Source: Pseudoxanthomonas suwonensis (GTDB taxonomy: Bacteria > Pseudomonadota > Gammaproteobacteria > Xanthomonadales > Xanthomonadaceae). Taken from it: a stretch of 64,000 bases of DNA. Numbering within the stretch: position 1 is the stretch's first letter; every line of letters starts with the position of its first letter. Of the stretch, positions 25,825-35,184 are shown in pieces. The translations under genes were made by a program, and so were the position numbers. The stretch is taken from NCBI RefSeq assembly GCF_000972865.1, contig NZ_CP011144.1, positions 2,418,001 to 2,482,000 of the forward strand. Direction: 5' to 3'. The notes below the pieces were generated by a model. It made no database searches and was not told where the DNA came from. It saw only the letters and a list, made by a program, of their open reading frames with translations.

Positions 25825-26729
25825 CCGCAGTGGCGGGTCCGGGCATCGACCGCCGCGGCCTGGCGGTCACCGCCGGCACCTTCGTCATCTGGGGCGTGGT
25901 GCCGGTCTACTGGCACCTGCTCAAGGCGGTGCCGGCGCTGCAGATCATGGCCCACCGGGTGGTCTGGAGCGCGTTGCTGGTGGTCGGCTGGCTGCTGCTG
26001 CGCGACGGCTGGGGCTGGCTGCGGCGGCTGGCCGCGCAGCCGCGCGCGCTGCCGGCGCTGGCGCTGAGCAGCGTGCTGATCGCGTTCAACTGGGGGCTGT
26101 ACATCTGGGCGGTCAACGCCGGCCACGTGGTCGAGACCAGCCTGGGCTACTTCATCAACCCGCTGGTCAACGTGGTGCTGGGCGTGGTGGTGCTGCACGA
26201 GCGGCTGCGCCGGTTGCAGTGGGTCGCGGTCGGCTGCGCCGCGGCGGGCGTGGCCTGGCTGACCTGGAGCGCTGGTTCGCCGCCGTGGATCGCGCTGGGC
26301 CTGGCCGCTTCGTTCGGCCTGTACGGGCTGGTGCGCAAGCTGGTGGCGGTCGATCCGGTGGCCGGGCTGGGGCTGGAGAGCCTGTACCTGATGCTGCCGG
26401 CGCTGGGTTACGTGCTGTGGGCCGAGGCCGGCCATGGCGGTGGTTTCGCCGGGGAGTGGAGCCTGGGCACGGACCTGCTGCTGGTGTTCGGTGGCGTGGT
26501 CACCGCGGTGCCGCTGATCGGTTTCGCCTACGGCGTGCGCCGCATTCCGCTGAGCGTGGTCGGGTTGCTGCAGTACATCGCGCCGACGTTGCAGCTGTTG
26601 CTGGGGGTGTGGTTCTTCCAGGAGCCGTTCGACGCGGCGCGCGCGCTGGGCTTCGGGGCGATCTGGCTGGGGCTGGCGATCTACGCCGGCGAAGGGCTGT
26701 GGCGGAGCCGGCGCCGGCCGGCGATGTAG
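25821..26729 (+). CDS. rarD: EamA-family transporter RarD
   Basis: A 302-residue, ten-helix membrane protein of the RarD type: AGTFVIWGVVPVYWHLLKAV, HRVVWSALLVV, FNWGLYIWAVNAGHVVETSL, GYFINPLVNVVLGVVVLHER, VVGLLQYIAPTLQLLLGVWF. The substrate is not known (the name comes from a chloramphenicol-sensitivity screen). The GTG start overlaps the yedA stop by four bases. It forms a two-gene exporter operon with yedA. Confidence 0.9.
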   Translation: MTAVAGPGIDRRGLAVTAGTFVIWGVVPVYWHLLKAVPALQIMAHRVVWSALLVVGWLLLRDGWGWLRRLAAQPRALPALALSSVLIAFNWGLYIWAVNAGHVVETSLGYFINPLVNVVLGVVVLHERLRRLQWVAVGCAAAGVAWLTWSAGSPPWIALGLAASFGLYGLVRKLVAVDPVAGLGLESLYLMLPALGYVLWAEAGHGGGFAGEWSLGTDLLLVFGGVVTAVPLIGFAYGVRRIPLSVVGLLQYIAPTLQLLLGVWFFQEPFDAARALGFGAIWLGLAIYAGEGLWRSRRRPAM

Positions 26730-26851
26730 GCGACCGCTCCGCTGGCGGGTCCTGCTTTCTGTTGGCCATGCCATGCCGCGATCGTGTTCTGGCAACCGCA
26801 ACCGCAATTGCACAGTCAAAAGCGCCGGGTGTGGTCGCCTTCGGGCTGAGC

Positions 26852-26956
26852 CGTGGCAGGCCGGGGGTATTGCGGTCGTCTCGACGGCACATCCCTGTGC
26901 CGACTCGCCGACGTGGCCATCCATGGCCACTGCCGCAATACCCCCGGCCCGCCACG
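26852..26956. repeat. three-way-junction palindromic element C
   Basis: The outer stem is 24 positions (26852-26875 with 26933-26956, GGGGGTATTGCGG core) with one A/C mismatch. It encloses hairpins GGCACA-TCCC-TGTGCC (26886-26901) and GTGGCCA-TCCA-TGGCCAC (26913-26930). The right flank TCTTCGGGAGCTTTGGCGTC is shared with element E. Confidence 0.85.
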
Positions 26957-27010
26957 TCTTCGGGAGCTTTGGCGTCGTGGCTTCGTTCAGGCGTTGAGCT
27001 GCGCACGGCT

Positions 27011-27106
27011 CTTGTAGGAGCGGGCATGACCGCGACCCGACGCCGTCGGCCCAGGCGACGCCCTCGTGATTCCGACGCCCGTGTCGCGGTCATGCCCGCT
27101 CCTACA
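27011..27106. repeat. GTAG-type paired REP element between elements C and D
   Basis: Long arms TGTAGGAGCGGGCATGACCG and complement surround a centre reading GACGCCGTCGG then CACGAGGGCGTC in reverse. The same arms with the centre inverted lie at 40126-40219 between elements E and F. Confidence 0.88.
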
Positions 27107-27195
27107 GAAGGCAGTGCCGTCTGAGAGGGCTCGGAGGGGTACTTTTGCCTTTGCCGTTGCTCTTCCGATCGAAGCCGCGTCCCCAAAGCTCCCGA

Positions 27196-27309
27196 GGCCG
27201 TCGTGTCCTGGGGGTCTGGCGCAAGCAGCACAGGGATGTGCTGCGGTCGCGACTCGGAGGCAGGACGCCGCAGCGGAGCGATGCGCCAGACCCCCAGGAC
27301 ACGACGGCC
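27196..27309. repeat. three-way-junction palindromic element D
   Basis: The outer stem is 28 perfect base pairs (27196-27223 with 27282-27309). Hairpin GCAGCACA-GGGA-TGTGCTGC lies at 27225-27244; a second, weaker hairpin is centred on GGC-AGGAC-GCC (27259-27269). It matches element F apart from one compensated base pair in the stem (T27209-A27296). The rest of 26730-27384 holds no gene. Confidence 0.85.
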
Positions 27310-27384
27310 CCCCTCCGGAGCCGAGCGTTCGCTTCCCGAGCACGATCAGGCGTGCCGCGGAGCCGAGCGTTCCCGCTAGTACGA

Positions 27385-28527
27385 TCAGGCATGCCCCGGC
27401 GCCAACGGTTGCGGGCAGGGCGCACCGGCCGAAGGCGTGCGCTCGAACCAGTCCACCACCGTCGGCGCGAGCCGGTCCAGCCGCATCGGCAGGCTGAGGT
27501 GGTCCTCGCCGGCCAGTTCCAGGTAGCGCGCCCGCGGCGCGGCCGCGGCCAGCGCGCGGCCGTGCGCCACCGGCACGTGCGCGTCGTCACTTCCGTGGAC
27601 CAGCAGCACGCAGGCCGGTGCCTGTGCCAGCGCGCGGCCGACGTCGATCCGGTCCAGGTCCAGGCCCAGGCGGCGGTCGGCCTCGGCGATGGCGGCGTCG
27701 AGCAGGCCGCCGTCGTAGCGCCAGCGCAGCCACTGCCGCGAAAGCCGTTCGACCACGCCGTGCCCCGGCCGTTGCAGCATGTGCGGGACCATGTCGCGGA
27801 TCGCGCGGCCGGCGTTGTCGAACGACTCCATCGCCACCACGCCGCCGACCTCGGCGCCGAGGTCGCGCGCGGCGAAGATCGCGGTGGCCGCGCCGTAGGA
27901 CACGCCGAGCACGTGCAGCGGCCCGGCGATCTCGCCACGGTCGCGCAGCTGGCGCAGCACCGCGACCACGTCCTCGGCCTCGCGGGTGCCGTAGCCGGAC
28001 GGGCCGGCGCCGGAACGGCCGTGGTTGCGCAGGTCCAGGGCGATGGTGCGGTAGCCGTGCTCGGCCAGCGCCACCGACCACGGCAGCAGCGAGCCGCCGT
28101 CCATCATCCAGCCGTGCAGCAGGACCACGGTGCCGCGCGGCGGCTGCGCCTGTGCGGGCGCCTGCAGCGAAAGCGCGTAGTCCATGCGCTCGTCTTCGGT
28201 GCCGGACAGGCCGGTGTAGGCGTAGCGCATGCGGTAGTCGCCCGGATCCAGTGCGCGCCAGTACACGGACACGCCGCCGGGCGTGGCCAGGTGGCCGCTG
28301 CGGGTGGGCACGCTGCCCAGCAGCGCCTCGATCCGCTCGCGCGGCAGCAGCGGCGAGACGCCGCCGGGCGCGACCAGGCGTTGGCCGAGCGCGGTGGCCG
28401 CGCCATTGCCCGACCAGGCGGGCGAGTGGGTGAAGCCGGCGAGCAGCAGGCAGGTGCAGGCCAGCAGGAACAGTCGCGCGGCGAACCGCCGCGGCCGTGT
28501 CGTGTGGGAAACAGCCGCAGTGGGCAT
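27385..28527 (-). CDS. alpha/beta hydrolase
   Basis: A 380-residue protein with an N-terminal hydrophobic segment (RLFLLACTCLLLAGF, residues 18-32) that is probably a signal peptide or lipoprotein-like anchor. In the alpha/beta-hydrolase fold, VVLLHGWMMDGG is the oxyanion region, LGVSYGAAT the GxSxG nucleophile elbow, LVHGSDDAHVP the acid, and GEDHLSLP the catalytic His. It is likely a periplasmic or membrane-tethered esterase or lipase with unknown substrate. It is on the same strand as the ABC export operon, 137 bases downstream of it. Confidence 0.85.
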   Translation of the reverse strand: MPTAAVSHTTRPRRFAARLFLLACTCLLLAGFTHSPAWSGNGAATALGQRLVAPGGVSPLLPRERIEALLGSVPTRSGHLATPGGVSVYWRALDPGDYRMRYAYTGLSGTEDERMDYALSLQAPAQAQPPRGTVVLLHGWMMDGGSLLPWSVALAEHGYRTIALDLRNHGRSGAGPSGYGTREAEDVVAVLRQLRDRGEIAGPLHVLGVSYGAATAIFAARDLGAEVGGVVAMESFDNAGRAIRDMVPHMLQRPGHGVVERLSRQWLRWRYDGGLLDAAIAEADRRLGLDLDRIDVGRALAQAPACVLLVHGSDDAHVPVAHGRALAAAAPRARYLELAGEDHLSLPMRLDRLAPTVVDWFERTPSAGAPCPQPLAPGHA

Positions 28528-28609
28528 GGCGGTCGCATCGACAGACGGCGGGCCACCGTAACGCGCGGCCGGCCGCCGCTTCTACCGCACTGCGGTGACA
28601 ATGTGATGA

Positions 28610-28641
28610 CAGTGCCGGCTCCGTCCAGGGAGCCGGCACTG
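28610..28641 (-). terminator. hairpin at the end of the ABC export operon
   Basis: A 13-bp perfect stem (CAGTGCCGGCTCC / GGAGCCGGCACTG) with a six-base loop, 23 bases past the last permease stop. It lacks a clean U-run on the minus strand, so it may stabilise the 3' end rather than terminate. Confidence 0.5.
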
Positions 28642-28664
28642 TCCGCCGCCCAGGTCGCGCCGGG

Positions 28665-29975
28665 TCAGAGCGCGCGCAGGGCCGTGGTGATCGGCAGCCG
28701 CGCCGCGCGCAGCGCCGGGAACAGCCCGCCCACCAGGCCGATGCCCAGCGCCCACTTCAGCCCGGTCCACAGCAGCTCGGGCGTGACCTTGAACTGGAAC
28801 ACCACCGCGCTGAAATTGCTGCCCATGGTCGAGGCGCTGTAGCCGTTGAAGACCAGCCAGGCCAGCGCGCCACCGAGCGCGCCGCCGAGCAGGGCCAGCA
28901 GCATCGTCTCCAGCATCACCGCCATCACCACCGGCAGGCCACGGAAGCCGATCGCGCGCATCGTCGCGATCTCGCGCGCCCGCCCGGCCACCGCCGCGTA
29001 CATGGTGTTGAGCGCGCCGAACACCGCGCCCACCGCCATGATCGCGCCGATCACCGTGCCGAGGATGGTCAGCAGCTGGTTGAGCTGGCCGCTCTGCTTG
29101 GCGTAGTAGGCCTTGGTGGTCTCCACGTCCAGCTTCAGCCGCGGATCGGCCGCCATCGCCGCCTTGAACTGCTCGAAGCCGGCCTTGCCCTCGGTGCGCA
29201 CGCTGACCAGCTGCCAGGCGCCGCGGTTGTAGGTGGTGGCCAGGGTCTGTGCGTCGGTCCAGATCTCCGAGTCGTGCACGTCGCCGGAGGCGAACACGCC
29301 CACCACCTGCCATTGCTGGTTGCCGAGGTTGAGCGTGCTGCCCACGTCCAGGTCGCGGAACTGCTTGCGTGCGCCCTGGCCGACCACGATCTCGCGCAGG
29401 CCGCTGCCATACGGGCGGCCTTCCACGATCTTGACCCGGTCGTGCACGGCCCAGCCAAGTTCGCTCACGCCTCGGAACTGCGCATTGACGTCGCTGCCGT
29501 CCTCGCGCGACACCAGGCTCACCACCTGCGACAGTTCCGGCGAGACCAGCGGCCGGCCCTCGCCGTCGCGGGCGATGCCGGGCAGGCTGGAGATCAGCGG
29601 CACCTGGTCGCGCATGATCACCGAGTTGGTCTCGGCCTGCGATCCGCCGCGCAGCACGATGGCGGTGTTCTCGTCGCCGGTGTTGTTCATCGTCGCCTGG
29701 AAGCCGCGGCCCATCGACAGCATCGCCACCAGCACCGCGACCACCCCGGCGATGCCCACGATAATGACCGAGGAGGCGCCCCAGCGCTGCGGCAGGCTGG
29801 CGATGCCGATGTGGGTGGCGGCCAGCGCCAGCCGGCCGCTGCGGGTGAGCAGCAGCCACAGCGCCAGCAGCACCGCCACGGCGAGCACGCCGTACCAAGG
29901 CAGGGCGATCCACGCGACCAGGCCGGCGACCAGCAGCACGATCGTGACCAGGTTCCAGATCCATTGCTTGTTCAT
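28665..29975 (-). CDS. ABC transporter permease (FtsX/MacB type), second
   Basis: A 436-residue permease with paired N-terminal hydrophobic stretches (residues 8-45, then SSVIIVGIAGVVAVLVAML), a large periplasmic MacB-core domain, and a C-terminal FtsX domain with three helices (LLTILGTVIGAIMAVGAVFG, MLETMLLALLGGALGG, LWTGLKWALGIGLVGGLFPA). It is last in a four-gene operon, adaptor - ATPase - permease - permease, nine bases from the preceding gene. It presumably dimerises with the other permease to move an envelope substrate. Confidence 0.9.
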   Translation of the reverse strand: MNKQWIWNLVTIVLLVAGLVAWIALPWYGVLAVAVLLALWLLLTRSGRLALAATHIGIASLPQRWGASSVIIVGIAGVVAVLVAMLSMGRGFQATMNNTGDENTAIVLRGGSQAETNSVIMRDQVPLISSLPGIARDGEGRPLVSPELSQVVSLVSREDGSDVNAQFRGVSELGWAVHDRVKIVEGRPYGSGLREIVVGQGARKQFRDLDVGSTLNLGNQQWQVVGVFASGDVHDSEIWTDAQTLATTYNRGAWQLVSVRTEGKAGFEQFKAAMAADPRLKLDVETTKAYYAKQSGQLNQLLTILGTVIGAIMAVGAVFGALNTMYAAVAGRAREIATMRAIGFRGLPVVMAVMLETMLLALLGGALGGALAWLVFNGYSASTMGSNFSAVVFQFKVTPELLWTGLKWALGIGLVGGLFPALRAARLPITTALRAL

Positions 29976-29984
29976 GGTGTCTCC

Positions 29985-31142
29985 TCAGCGTCCGGCCAGC
30001 GCATCGACGATCTTCAGCCGCTTGGCGCGCAGCGCCGGCAGCACGCCCACCACCAGGCCGATCAGCACGATCAGCACGGCGCCCAGCAGCCAGGTCTGCA
30101 GCGGGATGGTCGCCGGCAGCATGCCCTGGGCCTTGCTCGCCAGCCCCGGCAGGACCACCCGCGCCAGCGCCATGCCGAGTACGCCGCCCAGGCCGACCAG
30201 CAGCACCGATTCGACCAGCACCAGCACCAGCACGGTGCCGTCCTTGAAGCCCAGCGTCTTCAGGATCGCCAGTTCCGGGACGCGCTCGCGCACCGCCTGG
30301 GCCATGGTGTTGCCGGTCAGCAGCAGCAGGGTGAAGAACACCGCGCCCATGATCGAGGTGACGATCAGGCCGATGTCGGCGAACTGCTTGGCGAACGACT
30401 GCTGGAACGCCGACTCGGTCTGGGTCTTGGTCTCGCGGTCCGAGTTCAGCGACAGCGCGTCGACGGCCTGGGCCACGCGCGAGGCATGGGCCGGGTTTTC
30501 CATCGTCACCGTGTACCAGCTGACCTGGCCCTTGATGTAGTCGTTGGACTCATCGAAGTACGTCCAGTTCATCATCAGCTGGCGTTCCTCGCCGCTGGCG
30601 GCGGTGCGGTCCTTGGAGCGGAAGATGCCGACCAGTTCCAGCGGCCAGTCGTTGCTGCCCTGGCGCGGGAAGATGGTGGCCTGCAGCGGGATGGTGTCGC
30701 CGACCTTCCAGCCGAACTCGTTGGCCAGGGTCTCGCCGACCACCGCGCCGGTGCGGGTGTCCTGGAACGCCCTGAGCTGCTCGGGCGGCAGCTGCAGATT
30801 GGAGTAGACGTCGAAGTAGTTGGGCGCCACCGAGAAGCTGGGGAAGAAGTTCTTGGGGTCCTGGTAGATGCCGCCGAACCACATCGCGTAGGTCACGTCA
30901 CTGACCCCGGGCACGGTGCGGATCTGTTCCTGCAGGCGCACCGGCAGGCTCTGGGTGATCGACAGGCGCGAAGTGGTGATCAGCCGGTTGGCGCCGTCGA
31001 CGCTTCCGCCGGAATTGAACGCCACCCGCACCGAGTCGAGCATGCCGAACAGCAGGAAGGCGGTGACCACCGACAGCAGGGTCAGCAGGGTCCGCGTCTT
31101 GCTGCGGAACAGCTGCGCCCAGACGAGCGAGAAGTATTTCAT
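29985..31142 (-). CDS. ABC transporter permease (FtsX/MacB type), first
   Basis: A 385-residue permease: an N-terminal helix after [20 protein letters not shown], a periplasmic core ([28 protein letters not shown]-like strands), then three C-terminal helices of the FtsX domain ([58 protein letters not shown]). [14 protein letters not shown] is the coupling-helix region contacting the ATPase. It starts 12 bases after the ATPase gene. Confidence 0.9.
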   Translation of the reverse strand: MKYFSLVWAQLFRSKTRTLLTLLSVVTAFLLFGMLDSVRVAFNSGGSVDGANRLITTSRLSITQSLPVRLQEQIRTVPGVSDVTYAMWFGGIYQDPKNFFPSFSVAPNYFDVYSNLQLPPEQLRAFQDTRTGAVVGETLANEFGWKVGDTIPLQATIFPRQGSNDWPLELVGIFRSKDRTAASGEERQLMMNWTYFDESNDYIKGQVSWYTVTMENPAHASRVAQAVDALSLNSDRETKTQTESAFQQSFAKQFADIGLIVTSIMGAVFFTLLLLTGNTMAQAVRERVPELAILKTLGFKDGTVLVLVLVESVLLVGLGGVLGMALARVVLPGLASKAQGMLPATIPLQTWLLGAVLIVLIGLVVGVLPALRAKRLKIVDALAGR

Positions 31143-31154
31143 CGCGGCCTCCGG

Positions 31155-31844
<690 letters not shown>

Positions 31845-31950
31845 CGCATGTTCCTCTTCGTGGCCTGCGCGCGTGCGAAGGCGGTGGTTTACATAGAGAT
31901 AGGGACTAAACACCCTTCCTGCCGTCGTCTCGCCGGGACGACGACAACTT

Positions 31951-33195
31951 TTAGTTCGCACCGCCGGCGAGGCGCACACGGTCGCCATCGGCCAGCGTTT
32001 CCGGCGGATCCAGCACCACGGTCTCGCCGGCTGCCAGGCCCGACAGCACCTGGCGGTCCTTGCCCATCGCGATGCCGGTCTTGACCGCGCGCTGCTCGAC
32101 CTCGTCCTCGCCGCCGAGCACGAACGCGGCCTCGGCCCCGTCGCGCTGGACGATCGCCCCGGCCGGCACGCGCACGCCCTGCGGCTTGTCCTCGCCCGGC
32201 TCGGGAGCCGATTCCAGGAAGCTGACCCGCACGCCCATGTCCGGCACGATCCGCGCGTCCTTCTGCTTGAGCGCGACGCGGACCTTGACCGTGGCCTTGC
32301 CGCGGTCGGCGGCCGGGATGATCGCGATCACCTCGCCGGGGATGCGCCAGTCCGGGTAGGCGTTGAGCACGATCTCCACCGGCATCCTCGGCTGCACCCG
32401 GCCGATGTAGGACTCGCCGACTTCCACTTCCACTTCCAGCGACTCCATGTCGACGATGGTGCCGATGCCGGTGCGGGTGAAGCCGCCGGTGGCCAGCGGC
32501 GAGACGATCTCGCCCGGCTGCGCGGCCTTGGCGGTGACGATGCCCGAGAACGGCGCGCGGACGATGGTGTTGTCCAGGGCATGGTCGGCGATGCGCAGCT
32601 GGTCGCCGGCGACCTGGGCGTTGCGCTGGGCGGCGGAGAGCTGGGCACGCAGCGCATCGCGCTGGGCCACGGCCTGTTCGTACTGGGCGCGCGACACCAG
32701 TTTCTGCTCGACGAGCTGGGCGAGACGCCGGGCATTGGCCTCGGCGTCGACCAACTGTGCGCGGACGCTGTCGGCCTGGCTGTGCGCGGCGGCGACCTGC
32801 GAGGTGGCCAGGGTGCGCTGGGCGTCGGCGTCGATCGGGTCCAGTCGGGCCAGCACCTGGCCTTCCTCCACGCGCATGCCTTCCTCGATCAGCACTTCCT
32901 TGACCCGGCCGGTGACCTTGGCCGAGACCGTGGCCATGCGCCGGGCCACGACATAACCGCTGGCGTCCAGTACCGAAGCACTGGCGCCGCCACCGGAGGC
33001 GATGGCCACCACCGGTGCGGTGCGCACTTCCGGCGCCTTCTCGCCGCCCAGCAGCAGCCAGGCCAGCACGGCCAGCACCACCGCCGCGGCCACGGCCAGC
33101 CCGATCCACAGCCCGCGCCGCGATGGCGGCGGCGGGGCGGGGGTCTTGCTGCGCTCCAGTCGGAGTTCCTTGAGCAGTTCGGCGGAAGCGTTCAT
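31951..33195 (-). CDS. HlyD/RND-type periplasmic adaptor subunit
   Basis: A 414-residue membrane-fusion protein. A single N-terminal transmembrane helix (GLWIGLAVAAAVVLAVLAWL, after a cytosolic Pro-rich stretch) precedes a barrel-sandwich/lipoyl half (VSAKVTGRVKEVLIEEGMRV), a long coiled-coil hairpin (about residues 130-205), a second lipoyl half (IVRAPFSGIVTAKAAQPGEI) and a beta-barrel. It is the first gene of the export operon. It should bridge the inner-membrane transporter to an outer-membrane channel, which is not encoded here. Confidence 0.9.
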   Translation of the reverse strand: MNASAELLKELRLERSKTPAPPPPSRRGLWIGLAVAAAVVLAVLAWLLLGGEKAPEVRTAPVVAIASGGGASASVLDASGYVVARRMATVSAKVTGRVKEVLIEEGMRVEEGQVLARLDPIDADAQRTLATSQVAAAHSQADSVRAQLVDAEANARRLAQLVEQKLVSRAQYEQAVAQRDALRAQLSAAQRNAQVAGDQLRIADHALDNTIVRAPFSGIVTAKAAQPGEIVSPLATGGFTRTGIGTIVDMESLEVEVEVGESYIGRVQPRMPVEIVLNAYPDWRIPGEVIAIIPAADRGKATVKVRVALKQKDARIVPDMGVRVSFLESAPEPGEDKPQGVRVPAGAIVQRDGAEAAFVLGGEDEVEQRAVKTGIAMGKDRQVLSGLAAGETVVLDPPETLADGDRVRLAGGAN

Positions 33196-33388
33196 TGCGT
33201 TCTCGTAGGGTCCCGGTTCCAGTGTCCGCGGCAAGGGTACACGGCGGCCAGTTGCCGGAAGTCACTTTCTGGCGGACGGCCCGCCGCATGCGACCGAGCC
33301 GGCCCCCTGGCGACGAAGCGGCGGGCGGTGCATCGACACGCCGTCGTGGCACCGGCGCATCCTGCCGGCGTGGTGCGGGCCGTCGTAG

Positions 33389-33400
33389 TGACAGCTGTCA
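33389..33400. promoter_or_regulatory. 12-bp perfect palindrome, operator candidate
   Basis: TGACAGCTGTCA lies in the 284-base gap between the divergent adaptor operon and the ABC-2 operon, 79 bases before the ABC-2 ATPase start. Dyads of this size suit NarL/DesR-type dimeric regulators, and a gene for one ends the ABC-2 operon, so autoregulation is plausible. This is inference from position only. Confidence 0.45.
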
Positions 33401-33479
33401 TGCGCTTGGCGTGCGCCTGGCGACTGCCGGCGTCGGCGGATGCGCACGACACTGGCGGCGCCCTCCGAGGGAGACCGCC

Positions 33480-34412
33480 ATGGACACCGCCCCCCGCGCG
33501 CCGCTGGCGCGCCTGCAGCAGGCCAGCAAGCACTACGGCCGCACCTGCGCGCTCGACCGACTGGACCTGGAACTGCATGCCGGCCAGGTGCTGGCCCTGC
33601 TCGGGCCCAACGGCGCCGGCAAGACCACCGCCATCGGCCTGCTGCTGGGCCTGCAGTCGCCCGACGCCGGCCGCGCCGAACTGTTCGGCCTGCCGCCGCA
33701 CGCGCTGGCCGCGCGCCGCCGCACCGGAGTGATGCTGCAGACCGCCGGCATCCCCGACACGCTGCAGGTGCGCGAACTGGTCGCGCTGGCGCGCAGCTAC
33801 TACCCCGATCCGCGCGGCGTCGACGAATGCCTGGCCCTGGCCGGCCTGTCCGACCTGCGCTCGCGCCGCTACGGCCAGCTGTCCGGCGGCCAGCAGCGGC
33901 GCGTGCAATTCGCCATGGCGCTGTGCGGGCGGCCGCGGCTGCTGTTCCTGGACGAACCGACCACAGGCCTGGACATCGACGCGCGCCAGGGGCTGTGGCG
34001 CGCGATCCGCGAGCTGGCCGCGCAGGGCTGCGGCGTGCTGCTCACCACCCACTACCTGGAGGAAGCCGAGGCGCTGGCCGACCGCGTGCTGGTGGTCGAC
34101 CAGGGACGCGAGGTGGCGCGCGGCAGCGTGGCGCAGATTCGCGCGCGGGTGGCACAGCGACGGATCGGCTGCGTGTCGTCGCTGGCGCCGGCGCTCGTGG
34201 CCGCCTGGCCCGGCGTACAGGACGCCCATGCCGCCGCCGACGGACGGCTGGAGATCGTCGCCACCCAGGCCGAGCCGGTGGTGCGACGGCTGCTGGCCGA
34301 GGATCCGTCGCTGTCCGAGCTGGAAGTGCGCCGCGCCGGCCTGGCCGAAGCTTTCCTGGCCCTTACCGGGCAGGCCCGCGAACAATCGCAGCCCGAAGAG
34401 GAGGCCGCCTGA
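33480..34412 (+). CDS. ABC-2 transporter ATP-binding protein
   Basis: A 310-residue ATPase with Walker A GPNGAGKTTA, signature LSGGQQRRVQFAMAL, Walker B LLFLDEPTTGLD and H-loop TTHYLEEAEALAD. The C-terminal tail (about residues 230-310) is typical of drug/daunorubicin-type exporters. The ATG at 33480 follows GAGGGAGACCGCC. Its stop overlaps the permease ATG (TGATG). It is the first gene of a four-gene unit with a dedicated kinase and regulator, as in the YvfRSTU/LnrLMN arrangement of Bacillus. Confidence 0.93.
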   Translation: MDTAPRAPLARLQQASKHYGRTCALDRLDLELHAGQVLALLGPNGAGKTTAIGLLLGLQSPDAGRAELFGLPPHALAARRRTGVMLQTAGIPDTLQVRELVALARSYYPDPRGVDECLALAGLSDLRSRRYGQLSGGQQRRVQFAMALCGRPRLLFLDEPTTGLDIDARQGLWRAIRELAAQGCGVLLTTHYLEEAEALADRVLVVDQGREVARGSVAQIRARVAQRRIGCVSSLAPALVAAWPGVQDAHAAADGRLEIVATQAEPVVRRLLAEDPSLSELEVRRAGLAEAFLALTGQAREQSQPEEEAA

Positions 34413-35167
34413 TGGACGCCATCACCGCCACGTCGACCCCGTGGAACGCCTACCTGCAGGAAGCGCGCTACGAGTTCGTGCGCCTGTGGCGCACGCCGGC
34501 GTTCTCGCTGCCGGTGCTGCTGTTCCCGCCGCTGTTCTACCTGTTGTTCGGCGAGGTGTTCGGCGGCAACCGCGATCCGCAGGCGGCGCGCTACCTGCTG
34601 GCCGGCTACAGCATATTCGGGATCATGGGCATGGCCCTGTTCGGCTTCGGCGTGACCGTGGCGCTGGACCGCGAGGAAGGCCTGCTGGTGCTCAAGCGCG
34701 CCCAGCCGATGCCGCCGGGCGCCTACCTGCTGGCCAAGGTGGCCATGGCCATGCTGTTCTCCGCGATCGTCCTGGCGCTGCTGGCGGTACTGGCGGCGAC
34801 GGTGGCCGGCGTGCGCCTGGCGCCGGGGCAGTGGCTGGGCCTGTTCGGCGTCGGCCTGCTGGGCGTGCTGCCGTTCAGCGCGCTGGGCCTGTGGCTGGGC
34901 ACGCTGGTCGGCGGCCGCGGCGCGCCGGCGCTGATCAACCTGGTGTACCTGCCGATGGCGTTCCTGTCGGGGCTGTTCATCCCGCTGGCGATGCTGCCGG
35001 CGGTGTTCAGGTCGGTCGCGCCGCTGTGGCCGTCGTACCATCTGGCGCGGATCGCCCGGGCGCAGGTCGGACTGGAGTCCGGCGCGCTGTGGCTGCCGGC
35101 CGCGGTGCTGCTGGCGACCGCGGTGCTGTTCCTGTTCCTGGCCCGCCGCCGGCTGGCCTCCTCCTGA
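34412..35167 (+). CDS. ABC-2 type permease
   Basis: A 251-residue integral membrane protein with six hydrophobic helices, among them PAFSLPVLLFPPLFYLLFGE, YSIFGIMGMALFGFGVTVAL, MLFSAIVLALLAVLAATVAG, LFGVGLLGVLPFSALGLWLG and LINLVYLPMAFLSGLFIPLA. It pairs with the ATPase whose stop it overlaps by one base. The likely role is export of an amphipathic drug or antibiotic-like compound; the substrate is unknown. Confidence 0.92.
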   Translation: MDAITATSTPWNAYLQEARYEFVRLWRTPAFSLPVLLFPPLFYLLFGEVFGGNRDPQAARYLLAGYSIFGIMGMALFGFGVTVALDREEGLLVLKRAQPMPPGAYLLAKVAMAMLFSAIVLALLAVLAATVAGVRLAPGQWLGLFGVGLLGVLPFSALGLWLGTLVGGRGAPALINLVYLPMAFLSGLFIPLAMLPAVFRSVAPLWPSYHLARIARAQVGLESGALWLPAAVLLATAVLFLFLARRRLASS

Positions 35168-35184
35168 CCGCGGACCCGAAGCGC

